Notes: generated by a model from the letters alone, not told the origin. Numbered from the stretch's first letter, positions 53,514 through 62,031 are shown. The stretch: DNA of 63,388 bases from CAZCQG01 sp964500775 (GCA_964500775.1 CAZCQG010000008.1:1-63388), one strand, 5' to 3'. Translations and numbers: made by a program.

Positions 53514-53529
53514 TGGAATACTTCTTGCA
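53514..53529 (+). promoter_or_regulatory. Candidate sigma54 promoter
   Basis: TGGAATACTTCTTGCA has the -24 GG and -12 GC spaced by exactly 10 nt, matching TGG-N8-TTGCA. It begins 3 nt after the PepD-like stop. The predicted transcription start, near 53541, is the first base of the folded leader before the acidic micro-ORF. Confidence 0.6.
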
Positions 53530-53544
53530 CTAATCGGTTTTGAA

Positions 53545-53584
53545 CGGCGTCGCAATGATGCCGCAAAACCAAGCCAAGGAGGCT
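53545..53584 (+). other. Folded leader with the ribosome-binding site in a hairpin
   Basis: CGGC (53545-53548) pairs with GCCG (53560-53563). A second hairpin AGCC (53572-53575) / GGCT (53581-53584) has loop AAGGA, so the Shine-Dalgarno AAGGAGG is half in the loop and half in the stem, 5-6 nt before the ATG at 53589. This looks like a translation-control leader. It does not match a riboswitch class that I can name. Confidence 0.45.
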
Positions 53585-53609
53585 AACTATGGAATACGAT
53601 AGCTCTTAT
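53555..53609 (+). repeat. 55-nt direct repeat, left copy at assembly gap
   Basis: This 55-nt stretch (starting ATGATGCCGC, ending AGCTCTTAT) is identical to 53710-53764. It contains the end of the leader and the first seven codons of the acidic micro-ORF. It ends at the N run. Confidence 0.95.
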
Positions 53610-53709
53610 NNNNNNNNNNNNNNNNNNNNNNNNNNNNNNNNNNNNNNNNNNNNNNNNNNNNNNNNNNNNNNNNNNNNNNNNNNNNNNNNNNNNNNNNNNN
53701 NNNNNNNNN
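53610..53709. other. Assembly gap (100 N)
   Basis: Exactly 100 N, the conventional size for an unknown gap. The identical 55-nt ends on each side indicate that two contigs ended on the same word, as de Bruijn graph assemblers do at branch points with word size 55. Confidence 0.97.
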
Positions 53710-53764
53710 ATGATGCCGCAAAACCAAGCCAAGGAGGCTAACTATGGAATACGATAGCTCTTAT
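53710..53764 (+). repeat. 55-nt direct repeat, right copy at assembly gap
   Basis: Identical to 53555-53609. After it the micro-ORF continues without interruption. Confidence 0.95.
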
Positions 53765-53848
53765 GTCTATGACAGCGGTGATTATACCTACGATGAGCAC
53801 GAGTATGACGAGAGTGAGGAGTATCTGTTTGACGACGACGGAGAATAG
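53744..53848 (+). CDS. 34-residue acidic Tyr-rich microprotein
   Basis: Starts MEYDSSYVYDSGDYTYDEHE and ends FDDDGE. About half of the residues are Asp, Glu or Tyr, and there is no Lys or Arg. AAGGAGG lies 6 nt before the ATG, so translation is likely strong. A folded leader and a candidate sigma54 promoter precede it in the left copy. No homologue is known to me; possible metal- or cation-binding or a phosphorylation target is only a guess. The bioV gene converges 13 nt away. Confidence 0.6.
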   Translation: MEYDSSYVYDSGDYTYDEHEYDESEEYLFDDDGE

Positions 53849-53861
53849 CCCATACGGCTTC

Positions 53862-54371
53862 TTAATACGATAAAAAGTGGTCGCCTGCTTTGATGAAGTA
53901 GAGCGTCCCTTTATCGCTAAAAAACTCTTTTACAGCCTTTGGATCGACAATCTTATCCTCGCCGCCGATAAATATCTCGCACTGCACGCCACGCTCGCGC
54001 AATTTATCAAACCCCTCTACACTCCAACGATAATTGAGCAATTCCGCAAGCTCCTCTTGGCTTCCCAAATGGGTAAAATGTCCGATGTCGCGATTTCTAG
54101 CATTTGCCTGCGCTAGAAAATTGTCTCTATATTTCATAGGATTCTTTGCAAAAAGGGAGAGTTGGAGCTTTTTAAAATTTTCGTCTTTTTCCATAAAATA
54201 GGCGGGCGAGATGAGATAGAGCCTATCGATTCGGGATTTGCACGCTAGCGCATACTCATACGCCTTTATCGCCCCGTAACTAAACCCCGCCACGCTAAAA
54301 TCGCTATGGTCGATCCATCCCTCAAATAATGTCTCCTCACCGCTTAGACAAAATCCGCTAAAGAATTTCAT
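53862..54371 (-). CDS. bioV: BioV-type pimeloyl-ACP methyl ester esterase
   Basis: 169 residues, the short length of Helicobacter BioV (about 171). MKFFSGFCLSGEE, VAGFSYGAIKAYEYA with the nucleophile Ser, the Asp in GGEDKIVDP and the His in AGDHFL complete a Ser-Asp-His triad. It releases pimeloyl-ACP for biotin synthesis. The ATG overlaps the MazF-type toxin stop (ATGA), so its translation is coupled to a toxin gene. bioB is at 41368-42213. Confidence 0.88.
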   Translation of the reverse strand: MKFFSGFCLSGEETLFEGWIDHSDFSVAGFSYGAIKAYEYALACKSRIDRLYLISPAYFMEKDENFKKLQLSLFAKNPMKYRDNFLAQANARNRDIGHFTHLGSQEELAELLNYRWSVEGFDKLRERGVQCEIFIGGEDKIVDPKAVKEFFSDKGTLYFIKAGDHFLSY

Positions 54372-54712
54372 TGTATCCCCAATACTATCTTTACCTGCTT
54401 CTCGATTGCAAGAAGTTCTTGCACATTAAGCACGCATAATATTTCCCCTATGATTCTGCCATTATCGACCGTACGTATTTGATCGCACAATATATCGCTA
54501 TCTTCTCGCAAATCCCCCCTGCTCACTACTCTAAAGCGAAGCGGATAAGCATCATCTATGAGCTTCGTCGAGAGCGGCAAAACAGTCGTAGTCGTATGCC
54601 CTATATCATTTAACATATCTGTTTGCAAAACAAGCACGGGGCGCAACTTGCCCACCTCGTTCCCTTTTTTGGGATTGAGCGACGCTAGATATATCTCGCC
54701 CCTTTTATACAT
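54368..54712 (-). CDS. MazF/PemK-family toxin
   Basis: 114 residues. RGEIYLASLNPKKGNEVGKL RPVLVLQ, TTVLPLST and SDILCDQIRTVDNGRI are the PemK/MazF motifs, including the central Arg and Thr of the RNase site. It cleaves single-stranded RNA at short sequences. It overlaps the antitoxin by 8 nt and bioV by 4 nt. Confidence 0.92.
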   Translation of the reverse strand: MYKRGEIYLASLNPKKGNEVGKLRPVLVLQTDMLNDIGHTTTTVLPLSTKLIDDAYPLRFRVVSRGDLREDSDILCDQIRTVDNGRIIGEILCVLNVQELLAIEKQVKIVLGIQ

Positions 54713-54947
54713 TTTCTAGCCCGTCATTCAGCGTCACGTCAAATTCAGCCGCAATTTTTTGTGATTCTTCTCTGCATTTAAGCGATGCTTGCCGTATCTG
54801 ATTACGAAGATTCTCTTTTTCGAGATTCTCCTTATAACTCAAAACAGCATTTCTTATGAGTTCGCTACGGGTGGTATTGAGATTCTTCACCAAGGTATTG
54901 AGCATCTCAAAAAAATTATCATCAGATTTGAGCGTAATAGTATGCAT
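54705..54947 (-). CDS. Ribbon-helix-helix antitoxin of MazF-type toxin
   Basis: 80 residues from ATG at 54947 (MHTITLKSDDNFFEML), with GGGGAA just upstream; an earlier start at 54968 is possible. The N terminus is a ribbon-helix-helix (ITLKSDDN, then TTRSELIRNAVLSY), and the C terminus a charged helix for toxin binding. It overlaps the toxin gene by 8 nt and should repress through the palindrome upstream. Confidence 0.85.
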   Translation of the reverse strand: MHTITLKSDDNFFEMLNTLVKNLNTTRSELIRNAVLSYKENLEKENLRNQIRQASLKCREESQKIAAEFDVTLNDGLENV

Positions 54948-54990
54948 TTCCCCGCCTTTTTTGCTCACATTGTAATGAGAATCACATTAA

Positions 54991-55008
54991 GTAATACTTT
55001 GGTATTAC
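54991..55008. promoter_or_regulatory. Palindromic operator of the MazF-type module
   Basis: GTAATAC-TTTG-GTATTAC, perfect 7-nt arms around 4 nt, lies 44 nt upstream of the antitoxin start, where an autoregulatory ribbon-helix-helix operator is expected. It is also 21 nt past the FtsH-like stop, but lacks a T run, so a terminator is less likely. Confidence 0.6.
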
Positions 55009-55028
55009 CATCCCGACATAATCGCTTT

Positions 55029-56720
55029 TCAAAATATCTCATCCACCATCGCCTTCATTTCGATCTTATTTACCACCTCTTTTTCCAAAAGGCGCTCTTC
55101 TACTTTTTTGAGGAGTTCTTTGTGCCCGAGGAGAAACTCTTTCATCTCTTTGAGGGCATTTTCTATGATCTTATTTGCATCGTTTTGAGAGCCGAAGACT
55201 AGCTCCCCCATCCCGTAGCGCTCGACCATCTCTAGGCTCAAAGCTTTGGCTTTGTCGAGGTCATCGCCGCTATTTGTGTAGGTCTGACCGTAGCTGTTTT
55301 CTACTGCCGCATTGCCTGCTAGGGAGAGCTTTATCTTGGCTATGAGGTCGCTTTTGCCGAGTATCTCGCGTTCAAACTCTTTGATACCATCATTCATAAG
55401 CGAGATCTTGTCGAAATCAAAATCAAACCAATACGCGCTCACCGCCTTTGCCGCTTGGTAGGTCGCGAGGATTCTACGCTCTTCGTCATTGAGGCTCACC
55501 GCCTTTTTCTTGCCGCTGGCGACTTTCTCTTTTACCCCAGTGAAATCCTCTAGCTCTATGGCGTGTGCTCCCCGTTTGAGTGCACTAAGTGCGGCTTCGT
55601 TGACAAAAGAGGCGATCCCCGCACCGCTAAATCCCACGGTGATCTTGGCGAGATGCTCGATGTCGACGTTGCACTGTTTTCCTTTGAGATAGATGCGAAA
55701 TATCTCGACCCGCTCCTCGGGTGTAGGAAGCGAGACAAACACCCGCCTATCAAACCGCCCCGAACGGAGCAGGGCATGATCTAGCATATCGATCTTATTT
55801 GTCGCGCCGATGACGATGACACCGGAGCTATCCTCAAATCCGTCCATCTCGGTGAGTAGCTGATTGAGCGTCGCTTCGCGCTCATCATTGCGGAATCCCC
55901 CACGCGCCTTGCCCACCGCGTCTATCTCGTCGATAAAAATGATGGAGGGGGATTTGGACTTGGCTTTGGCAAAAAGCTCCCGCACCCGTTTAGCCCCCAC
56001 GCCGACGTACATATGGACAAAACTCGAACCGCTCATATAAAAAAACGGCACCCCCGCTTCGCCCGCGACCGCTTTGGCGATCATCGTCTTGCCTACGCCC
56101 GGAGGTCCTACGAGAAGTACGCCTCGGGGCAATGAGATTCCAAAATCGGTGTATTTTTTCGGATTGCGTAAAAAGTCAATGATCTCTTCGAGTTCCTCTT
56201 TGACCTCACTCACCCCCGCTACGTCTTTAAAACGAATCTTCGAGACGCTCGGAAGTATCCGCATCCCTGCGTCCTCGTTGCCCACCGCGCTTGTTTGGAT
56301 ATTTATCTTTTGCTCTATGGGTTGGGTTTTTATCTCCGCGGTCTTTTTCGCCGCACGAAAGAGGACGTACACGCCGAAAACAAGAATCAAAAGCAATGCG
56401 AGATCGATAATATCGCCAAAGCCCATCGCTTTGGTCTTGGTGATGGGAATCTTGTTCGCCACCTCTTTGAGGTCGATAGCCTCTTTGAGAATCTTGAAAT
56501 TCCCCTCGTTTGTTTTTACGAAAAGATAGGTGTCATCAAGTCTAGCTTCACGTATCTGCGTCGTCTCTATGAGATGCTCAAAGTAGCCTCTATCTATCGT
56601 GTCGCTGTAGTCTTTGAGGTACGCGATCACCGACGCGACACCCAACAAAAAGACGATGACGAGGGGGAAGATTACATTGAAATTAGATTTTTGCGTAGTT
56701 TTTTTGCTCTCTTGCTGCAT
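55029..56720 (-). CDS. FtsH homologue lacking the protease motif
   Basis: 563 residues. Two hydrophobic segments at the N terminus (about 14-32 and 102-118) flank a periplasmic domain. The AAA+ module is intact: VGPPGVGKTMIAKA (Walker A), IIFIDEIDAVG (Walker B) and ATNKIDMLDHALLRSGRFDR (second region of homology). The metalloprotease part has TYQAAKAVSA where FtsH has YHEAGHA, so both histidines and the catalytic Glu are gone. It should be an ATP-driven unfoldase without zinc protease activity. Helicobacter has a similar shorter FtsH paralogue. The start overlaps the mtaB stop by 38 nt. Confidence 0.85.
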   Translation of the reverse strand: MQQESKKTTQKSNFNVIFPLVIVFLLGVASVIAYLKDYSDTIDRGYFEHLIETTQIREARLDDTYLFVKTNEGNFKILKEAIDLKEVANKIPITKTKAMGFGDIIDLALLLILVFGVYVLFRAAKKTAEIKTQPIEQKINIQTSAVGNEDAGMRILPSVSKIRFKDVAGVSEVKEELEEIIDFLRNPKKYTDFGISLPRGVLLVGPPGVGKTMIAKAVAGEAGVPFFYMSGSSFVHMYVGVGAKRVRELFAKAKSKSPSIIFIDEIDAVGKARGGFRNDEREATLNQLLTEMDGFEDSSGVIVIGATNKIDMLDHALLRSGRFDRRVFVSLPTPEERVEIFRIYLKGKQCNVDIEHLAKITVGFSGAGIASFVNEAALSALKRGAHAIELEDFTGVKEKVASGKKKAVSLNDEERRILATYQAAKAVSAYWFDFDFDKISLMNDGIKEFEREILGKSDLIAKIKLSLAGNAAVENSYGQTYTNSGDDLDKAKALSLEMVERYGMGELVFGSQNDANKIIENALKEMKEFLLGHKELLKKVEERLLEKEVVNKIEMKAMVDEIF

Positions 56721-57927
56721 ACTCTTTTACCTCTATCCATTGTTCGCTTATGTCGTTTTTTGATTCTACATCTATTCTATTATAAAACTGGTCAAAACCG
56801 CTGAAAACTCCATTTTTAGAGGAAGATTCGATGAGGACTTTGAGCGTTTGTTTTTTTTCTCGAAATGCTTTATTCTTGGCGCTTATGAGATTCTTTACCG
56901 ATTCGAGGCGCTCTTTTACCGCTTTTGGGTCTACCGTATCGCGCATCAATGACGAAGGTGTATCGGCTCTTTTGCTGTAACTAAAAGGGTGGATATGGGT
57001 GAGCGGTAACGCTTTGAGATTCGCATACGCCTCTTCCCAAATCGCCTCACTCTCGCCCGGATGCCCGATGATATAGTCCGTACCCAGAGCAAAGCCGAGA
57101 TTGGCGAGTTTTTCAAAAAGGGCGAGGTCGCTTGCGAATCTATTCTTGCGATTCATCCGCTCTAGCATCGCATCGCTTGTGTGTTGCAAGGCGATATGGA
57201 GCTGCTTGGAAAAAAACGGCTCTTGCGCTATCTCGATAAACTCCGAATCTATTTGCGAAGGCTCCATACTCCCGACACGCAGGCGCTCCACTCCCGCTAC
57301 CGAGGCGATCTTGGAGACGAGGGCGGCGATTCCGCTTTGACGCTCTTTGCCGTAGCTGCCCACGTTCGTCCCCGTGAGGATAAACTCGCTAAACCCTTTT
57401 TCGACCAAAAGCTCTATTTGCGCGAGAATAAGCCCCTCATCCACGCTCCGAGAAGCCCCCCGCACGCTTGGGATGATGCAATAACTGCACGAAAAATCGC
57501 ACCCTTCTTGGATCTTCACAAAAGCACGGCTCTTTCCGACAAACTCTTCTACAAGCGTATCGGTAACATAGTTTTGCTCTCCAAATCGCATAAAGCGCTC
57601 ATGAGATTCTACGACTTCGGTGATGCGCTGTTTGTAGGAATGATCGAAGATTCCAAAAATTTTCTCTTGTTCAAAAAGTTTTTTTCCCTCTTCTAGGGAG
57701 CACCCCGTGAGAAGTATCTTTTTTCCGAGGCGGTTGAGGCGGTTGATATAGGTACGCAGGCTCGCATCTGCCCCGTTTGTCACCGTGCAGGAATTTACCA
57801 CGACGACATCGGCATCCTCTTCGCTCTCCGCCAAAAGATAAGGGGAATCTTTGAGCTTGGTCTGCATGATAGCGGTGTCAAAAATATTGGTACGGCAACC
57901 GAATGTTTTAAAGTAAATCTTCCGCAA
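56683..57927 (-). CDS. mtaB: threonylcarbamoyladenosine tRNA methylthiotransferase MtaB
   Basis: 414 residues from TTG at 57927 (product (M)RKIYFKTFGCRTNIFD), with GAGG upstream; ATG at 57957 adds 10 residues and is possible. The first cluster is held by cysteines in KTFGCRTN, VVNSCTVTN and LTGCS, and the radical SAM cluster by GCDFSCSYCIIP. It turns t6A37 into ms2t6A37 in tRNAs. The start overlaps the MscS stop region; the next gene is the FtsH-like one. Confidence 0.93.
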   Translation of the reverse strand: MRKIYFKTFGCRTNIFDTAIMQTKLKDSPYLLAESEEDADVVVVNSCTVTNGADASLRTYINRLNRLGKKILLTGCSLEEGKKLFEQEKIFGIFDHSYKQRITEVVESHERFMRFGEQNYVTDTLVEEFVGKSRAFVKIQEGCDFSCSYCIIPSVRGASRSVDEGLILAQIELLVEKGFSEFILTGTNVGSYGKERQSGIAALVSKIASVAGVERLRVGSMEPSQIDSEFIEIAQEPFFSKQLHIALQHTSDAMLERMNRKNRFASDLALFEKLANLGFALGTDYIIGHPGESEAIWEEAYANLKALPLTHIHPFSYSKRADTPSSLMRDTVDPKAVKERLESVKNLISAKNKAFREKKQTLKVLIESSSKNGVFSGFDQFYNRIDVESKNDISEQWIEVKEYAAREQKNYAKI

Positions 57928-57940
57928 AAAAACCTCTAAA

Positions 57941-59560
57941 TTAGCCCTTTGCCTCAAAGCTTATTTCGGGAATCTCCCCGCTTGCGATCGGCTCTCTCTC
58001 ACTTTTGATAGTAGTGGTAGGGTATGCGATCTGTATCGAATCGTGCTTGGCAAACTCGCTTACAATATCCCCGCTGATGGTACTTCTAAGGGTGAGTGTC
58101 GCAAAAGAGTTGGTAAGATACCACACGCTTATACGTATCCCGTTTGGCTCGATAAAAGTGTAGATACGCGGATCGACGTTGGTATTGCGCAAAGAGTATT
58201 TATCGCGCAGCATATTGAGGTGCTTTCTCGTGATGTCGGTATACCCTTTGGAGTATTTTTTCACGATGTCACGGGCGATGTTGGAGGCTTTTCTAAAGTC
58301 GCTGTCAAATGTCACGGTGATGTCGATACCGTCCCAAACGGTCTTCATATGGGAGTGACTATAGTTTGAGATGAGGGTGGTAAAGACATAATTGTTTGGG
58401 ATGAAAATAATCCTCCCCGCACGCCTATTGTGCATATACGATGTCAAGGTTACATCCTCGTGTATCGTGATTCTAAGCAAGCTCACATCCAGTACGTCGC
58501 CTACGTATTGCACGCCGTCTTTCATCACTTTTACCCTATCTCCGACGTGTATACTCCCTCCAAGCACTATCACCATCCAGCCGAGGATACTCATAAAAAG
58601 ATCCTTCATAGCGATCGCCAAACCCGCAGAGGCGAATCCCAAGACGGTGACGAGATAGGAGACATTTTCTAAATAGGAGAACAGGAGTATGATCACCACG
58701 ATCAAGAAAGTAATAAAATTTACAATTTTGTTGACGGTGTAAAGTCGCTCGTTATCGTTGATGTATTTGCGTGTCGCAAGCTTGATAAAAAATGAAATGA
58801 CAAAAAAGATAAGGATAATAAGCCCGATATACGCACTCTTTTTAAACTGCTGTTTTATCTGCTCGGTGAGGCTGATGATGATCTCGTCGATCTTTTTATT
58901 GTAGACGTTGAGCGTCGTGGAGAATATTTTGAGGGCATAGTCGAGTTCTTGCTGCATATCTACGAGACTTTTGAGCTCTTTTTTATAGTGCTCATCCCCT
59001 TCTAGTACGATGAGTCGCTCTAAAAACTCCCGTTTGTTTTTTACGTCGTCGATCACCTCTTTGAGCTGTTTGCTGTGGCGCTCGTACCCCTCTTTTTTTT
59101 GCTGGAGTTGTTTGATGAATGAGAAAGCATTGATGATGGCAATGGGATTTTCCACCGTGGGAATATCGGTCACGTCCTCGGGCTGGATGAGGTCTTTAAA
59201 GGGACTCTCTTTGTATTTTCCGAGAAGCTCTTTTTGCCCCTCTAGAAGTTCTAGTTGTCTATTATAATCGTCAAGCTCTTCTTGAACTGCTTTGCTTCTT
59301 CGCTGTTTTTCGAGTTTGGCGATAGCGGCGTGTATCTCGTCTATATCATCTACGATTCGCTTATAAGTGTCGTAGTTTGAATATTTTTTTATCCAAATAT
59401 TATCGCCCGAGAGACGTTTGTCTATATCGGCGATACGCTTTTGGAGATTTTCTATTTGTAGTTTTTTGTTTTCGGCATCTATTTGGGCAGAGCTATTTTG
59501 CTCGCCGAGGGCAAAAGAAAAATCTAGTAGTAAAATAAGGAGTAATAATATCCTTAGCAA
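57941..59560 (-). CDS. MscS-family mechanosensitive channel
   Basis: 539 residues. A signal peptide (ILLLLILLLDFSFA) and a long periplasmic coiled coil (about 25-220) precede three to four transmembrane segments. The pore helix and beta domain are seen in VTVLGFASAGLAIAMKDLF and GSIHVGDRVKVMKDGVQYVG. The long N-terminal domain puts it among the larger MscK-like members. It protects against osmotic downshock. The start overlaps aroB's stop by 7 nt. Confidence 0.92.
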   Translation of the reverse strand: MLRILLLLILLLDFSFALGEQNSSAQIDAENKKLQIENLQKRIADIDKRLSGDNIWIKKYSNYDTYKRIVDDIDEIHAAIAKLEKQRRSKAVQEELDDYNRQLELLEGQKELLGKYKESPFKDLIQPEDVTDIPTVENPIAIINAFSFIKQLQQKKEGYERHSKQLKEVIDDVKNKREFLERLIVLEGDEHYKKELKSLVDMQQELDYALKIFSTTLNVYNKKIDEIIISLTEQIKQQFKKSAYIGLIILIFFVISFFIKLATRKYINDNERLYTVNKIVNFITFLIVVIILLFSYLENVSYLVTVLGFASAGLAIAMKDLFMSILGWMVIVLGGSIHVGDRVKVMKDGVQYVGDVLDVSLLRITIHEDVTLTSYMHNRRAGRIIFIPNNYVFTTLISNYSHSHMKTVWDGIDITVTFDSDFRKASNIARDIVKKYSKGYTDITRKHLNMLRDKYSLRNTNVDPRIYTFIEPNGIRISVWYLTNSFATLTLRSTISGDIVSEFAKHDSIQIAYPTTTIKSEREPIASGEIPEISFEAKG

Positions 59561-60597
59561 AACGCCTCCAATGCTTCAAGAACGGTATTTTTTGCTACAT
59601 CATCACGCATACTAAAGTCTCCGATTCCTTTAGGAAGGATGAATTTTATTTTAGAATCCCTGCTCTTTTTATCAAGGAAGAATTTATCATAAAAATCTTC
59701 AACATTCGTTATTTTATAGCTTGTCGGAAGCCCTTGCCGCTCCAAAAGTTCTTTAATACGCAACGCCTCTTCTTCGCTTAAGAGCGAAAGTTTTAAAGCA
59801 AGCTCGTTTGCCATACACATCCCAATCGCCACCGCTTCACCGTGGAGATAAGTTTTGTAGGCGGTGAGATTCTCTATTACGTGGGCAAAGGTATGCCCGT
59901 AATTGAGCACCGCACGCACCCCTTCCTCTCTCTCGTCTTTTGAGACGGTATCGGCTTTGAGCTCTACGGAGCGCTTGATACAGTACTTTAAAAACTCCCT
60001 TTTTTCGAGTGCGATTCCCTCTTTTTCTATCTGTTCAAAAAAACTCGCATCAAACATCACCACCATTTTCACTATTTCCGCCACACCCGCGCCAAATTCT
60101 CTCTTTGGGAGCGTCAATAAAAAATAGGGGTCGATGTAGACCGCCTTGGGTTGGTTGAAGATTCCTACGAGATTCTTGCCGAACTTGTTATTGATTCCCG
60201 TTTTGCCGCCCACACTCGCATCCACTTGCGATAAAAGGGTCGTGGGAATCTGAATAAACTCCGCCCCTCTTTGGTAAATACCCGCCGCAAATCCCGTGAT
60301 GTCTCCCACCACGCCGCCGCCAAAAGCGATGAAAAGCGATTTTCTATCGAGTTTCGCCAAAAATGCACTCTCTAGTATAGCCTCTAAACTCGCGAGATTC
60401 TTATACGATTCGCCGTCTTCCATCGTGTGGATATGCACCTCTTTTGCCCTTAGCCTTTGGAGGAGATAGTCGAGATGGAGCTTGGAGACGGTCGTATTGG
60501 TGACGATGAGTACTTTTTTCTCAAACGTCAACATCGGGAGCGAATCTATGGTGATTTCGTAATCTCGTATGCCATCAAGCGTTATGGGTATTTGCAT
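59554..60597 (-). CDS. aroB: 3-dehydroquinate synthase
   Basis: 347 residues. FGGGVVGDITGFAAGIYQRG, PTTLLSQVDASVGGKTGIN and NYGHTFAHVIE (metal-binding His) are AroB motifs. It closes the ring in the shikimate pathway, two steps from AroK, encoded at 39109-39606. GGAAGACAAT precedes the ATG. Confidence 0.96.
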   Translation of the reverse strand: MQIPITLDGIRDYEITIDSLPMLTFEKKVLIVTNTTVSKLHLDYLLQRLRAKEVHIHTMEDGESYKNLASLEAILESAFLAKLDRKSLFIAFGGGVVGDITGFAAGIYQRGAEFIQIPTTLLSQVDASVGGKTGINNKFGKNLVGIFNQPKAVYIDPYFLLTLPKREFGAGVAEIVKMVVMFDASFFEQIEKEGIALEKREFLKYCIKRSVELKADTVSKDEREEGVRAVLNYGHTFAHVIENLTAYKTYLHGEAVAIGMCMANELALKLSLLSEEEALRIKELLERQGLPTSYKITNVEDFYDKFFLDKKSRDSKIKFILPKGIGDFSMRDDVAKNTVLEALEAFC

Positions 60598-60605
60598 TGT
60601 CTTCC

Positions 60606-62024
60606 TTATAGCGTCACGGGGACGAATACCTGATAATAATCATCTAGCATAAAATACATCCGCTCCACATTCGTGGATAAGAACCAAAATCTTTTAGGCT
60701 TGAGGACGTTTTCGTTAAAAGGCAAAAATTGGATGAAATTCTCTTCTTGTCGCGCTACTCTGATTGGATTGCTACTCTCTAAAAGAAAAAATTCCACTTT
60801 TTTGCTGAAAAGTTTGGCGAGGTTGCCGTAATGCTCGATGATCTCTTCTCGGTGTTCGTCGTCTATTTGGTACTCATACATCGAGATGTCCGCGCCGATT
60901 TGGGATGAAAAGTCGAAAACCACGGGGGAGATCTCTTGGAGTTCCATATAATCGGACATTATAACGATACTCTCTTTTAACTCCTCTATACTTTTCTTCC
61001 CGAATTTTAATATCGGAATCGAGAGTTTATAGAGCTCATTTCTCCTCCCCAAATCGGAGAACATTTTTTTTGAGACCATCACCATCCCGATAGAGTAGCG
61101 TTTCATATCGGCTTTTATCATCTTTGAAAATGTCGTATCGTCGTACTCGATGTCGAGTGCTACTTTCTTGCCGTCGAGCTTTTTGAGGTGGTCTACGATC
61201 TCTATGTTGGTAGGATTGACGATACGGATGATGAGGCGTTTGTTTTTGAGTTTTTTGTTGAGATTGAGCGATTCGTCCACCATATGAAAGATCGAATTCG
61301 CATCGTCTATTTTCATATCGATATAAAGATAAATATTGTTGCCAAACGGTGCGGGGAATTGCCCCATCTCCCGCTTTATCGCTTGAAAGACGTTTTTGAG
61401 GACTACGGGATCGCCGATGATTAAAAGATTGTCGTTTGGCTGGATGACATCCTCGGGCATCGCGATTTTGAGCTTATTATCACGGTAGATTCCCACGATC
61501 TTCCAGTTTTTTTGATAGATAGTCGAGATAGAGCGATAGACGAAGCTACTCCCGAAAGGGACCGCCACCTCCATCACCTCTCCTATGCCCAAGCCCACGT
61601 TTTGAGCGAGAACGGGGACGTTTGGGAGTTTGTCGATGAGCCTGTTGGCGATTATTTTGTTGGAGGGGACGAGAGAGAGGTTTTTGTCCTCGGATTCAAA
61701 CTCTAGCTCAAAGGTATCGAGTATATTTATCCCCACCTCTTTGTCGATAGTACGTAGCACGCGGTAGGTCTCGACGGTGTGATCGTAGTCGTCGGAGATG
61801 ATAAACACCTCCAAAATCTCATCCAAAAATATCTTATTGAGGCGGAAAAAACTCGTCGAATCAAACCTGTGAATCTCGAAATTTTCGGGCAGATCGGGCA
61901 GCTCTTCGGATTCGCTTGCGACGACGATGAAATCGTTTTTGCCGCTATATCCCTTCGCCGCGGCACTCAAGAAATGTTTTGCTACAATTCCGCAAGCAAT
62001 AATTAAGACTTTTCTCAAATGCAA
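60606..62024 (-). CDS. TrkA-like (COG3400) NAD-binding RCK protein
   Basis: 472 residues with a TTG start (62024; TTG at 62018 also fits). An N-terminal Rossmann part begins RKVLIIACGIVAKHFLSAA. An RCK_C-like domain (about 140-215) contains SIYQKNWKIVGIYRDN and QPNDNLLIIGDP. A larger C-terminal half has no recognised domain. Campylobacterota have a conserved TrkA-type protein of this size. It may gate potassium transport, but no channel gene is adjacent. Confidence 0.78.
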   Translation of the reverse strand: MHLRKVLIIACGIVAKHFLSAAAKGYSGKNDFIVVASESEELPDLPENFEIHRFDSTSFFRLNKIFLDEILEVFIISDDYDHTVETYRVLRTIDKEVGINILDTFELEFESEDKNLSLVPSNKIIANRLIDKLPNVPVLAQNVGLGIGEVMEVAVPFGSSFVYRSISTIYQKNWKIVGIYRDNKLKIAMPEDVIQPNDNLLIIGDPVVLKNVFQAIKREMGQFPAPFGNNIYLYIDMKIDDANSIFHMVDESLNLNKKLKNKRLIIRIVNPTNIEIVDHLKKLDGKKVALDIEYDDTTFSKMIKADMKRYSIGMVMVSKKMFSDLGRRNELYKLSIPILKFGKKSIEELKESIVIMSDYMELQEISPVVFDFSSQIGADISMYEYQIDDEHREEIIEHYGNLAKLFSKKVEFFLLESSNPIRVARQEENFIQFLPFNENVLKPKRFWFLSTNVERMYFMLDDYYQVFVPVTL

Positions 62025-62031
62025 TTCCCTT

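Noticed and set aside
53541..53590. Leader as a known c-di-GMP, cobalamin or other named riboswitch
   Set aside because: The sequence contains GCAAAACC-like words but lacks the conserved core and stems of the classes I could recall, and is only about 48 nt long.
54991..55008. Palindrome as the terminator of the FtsH-like gene
   Set aside because: No T run follows on the minus strand, and its position suits an antitoxin operator better.
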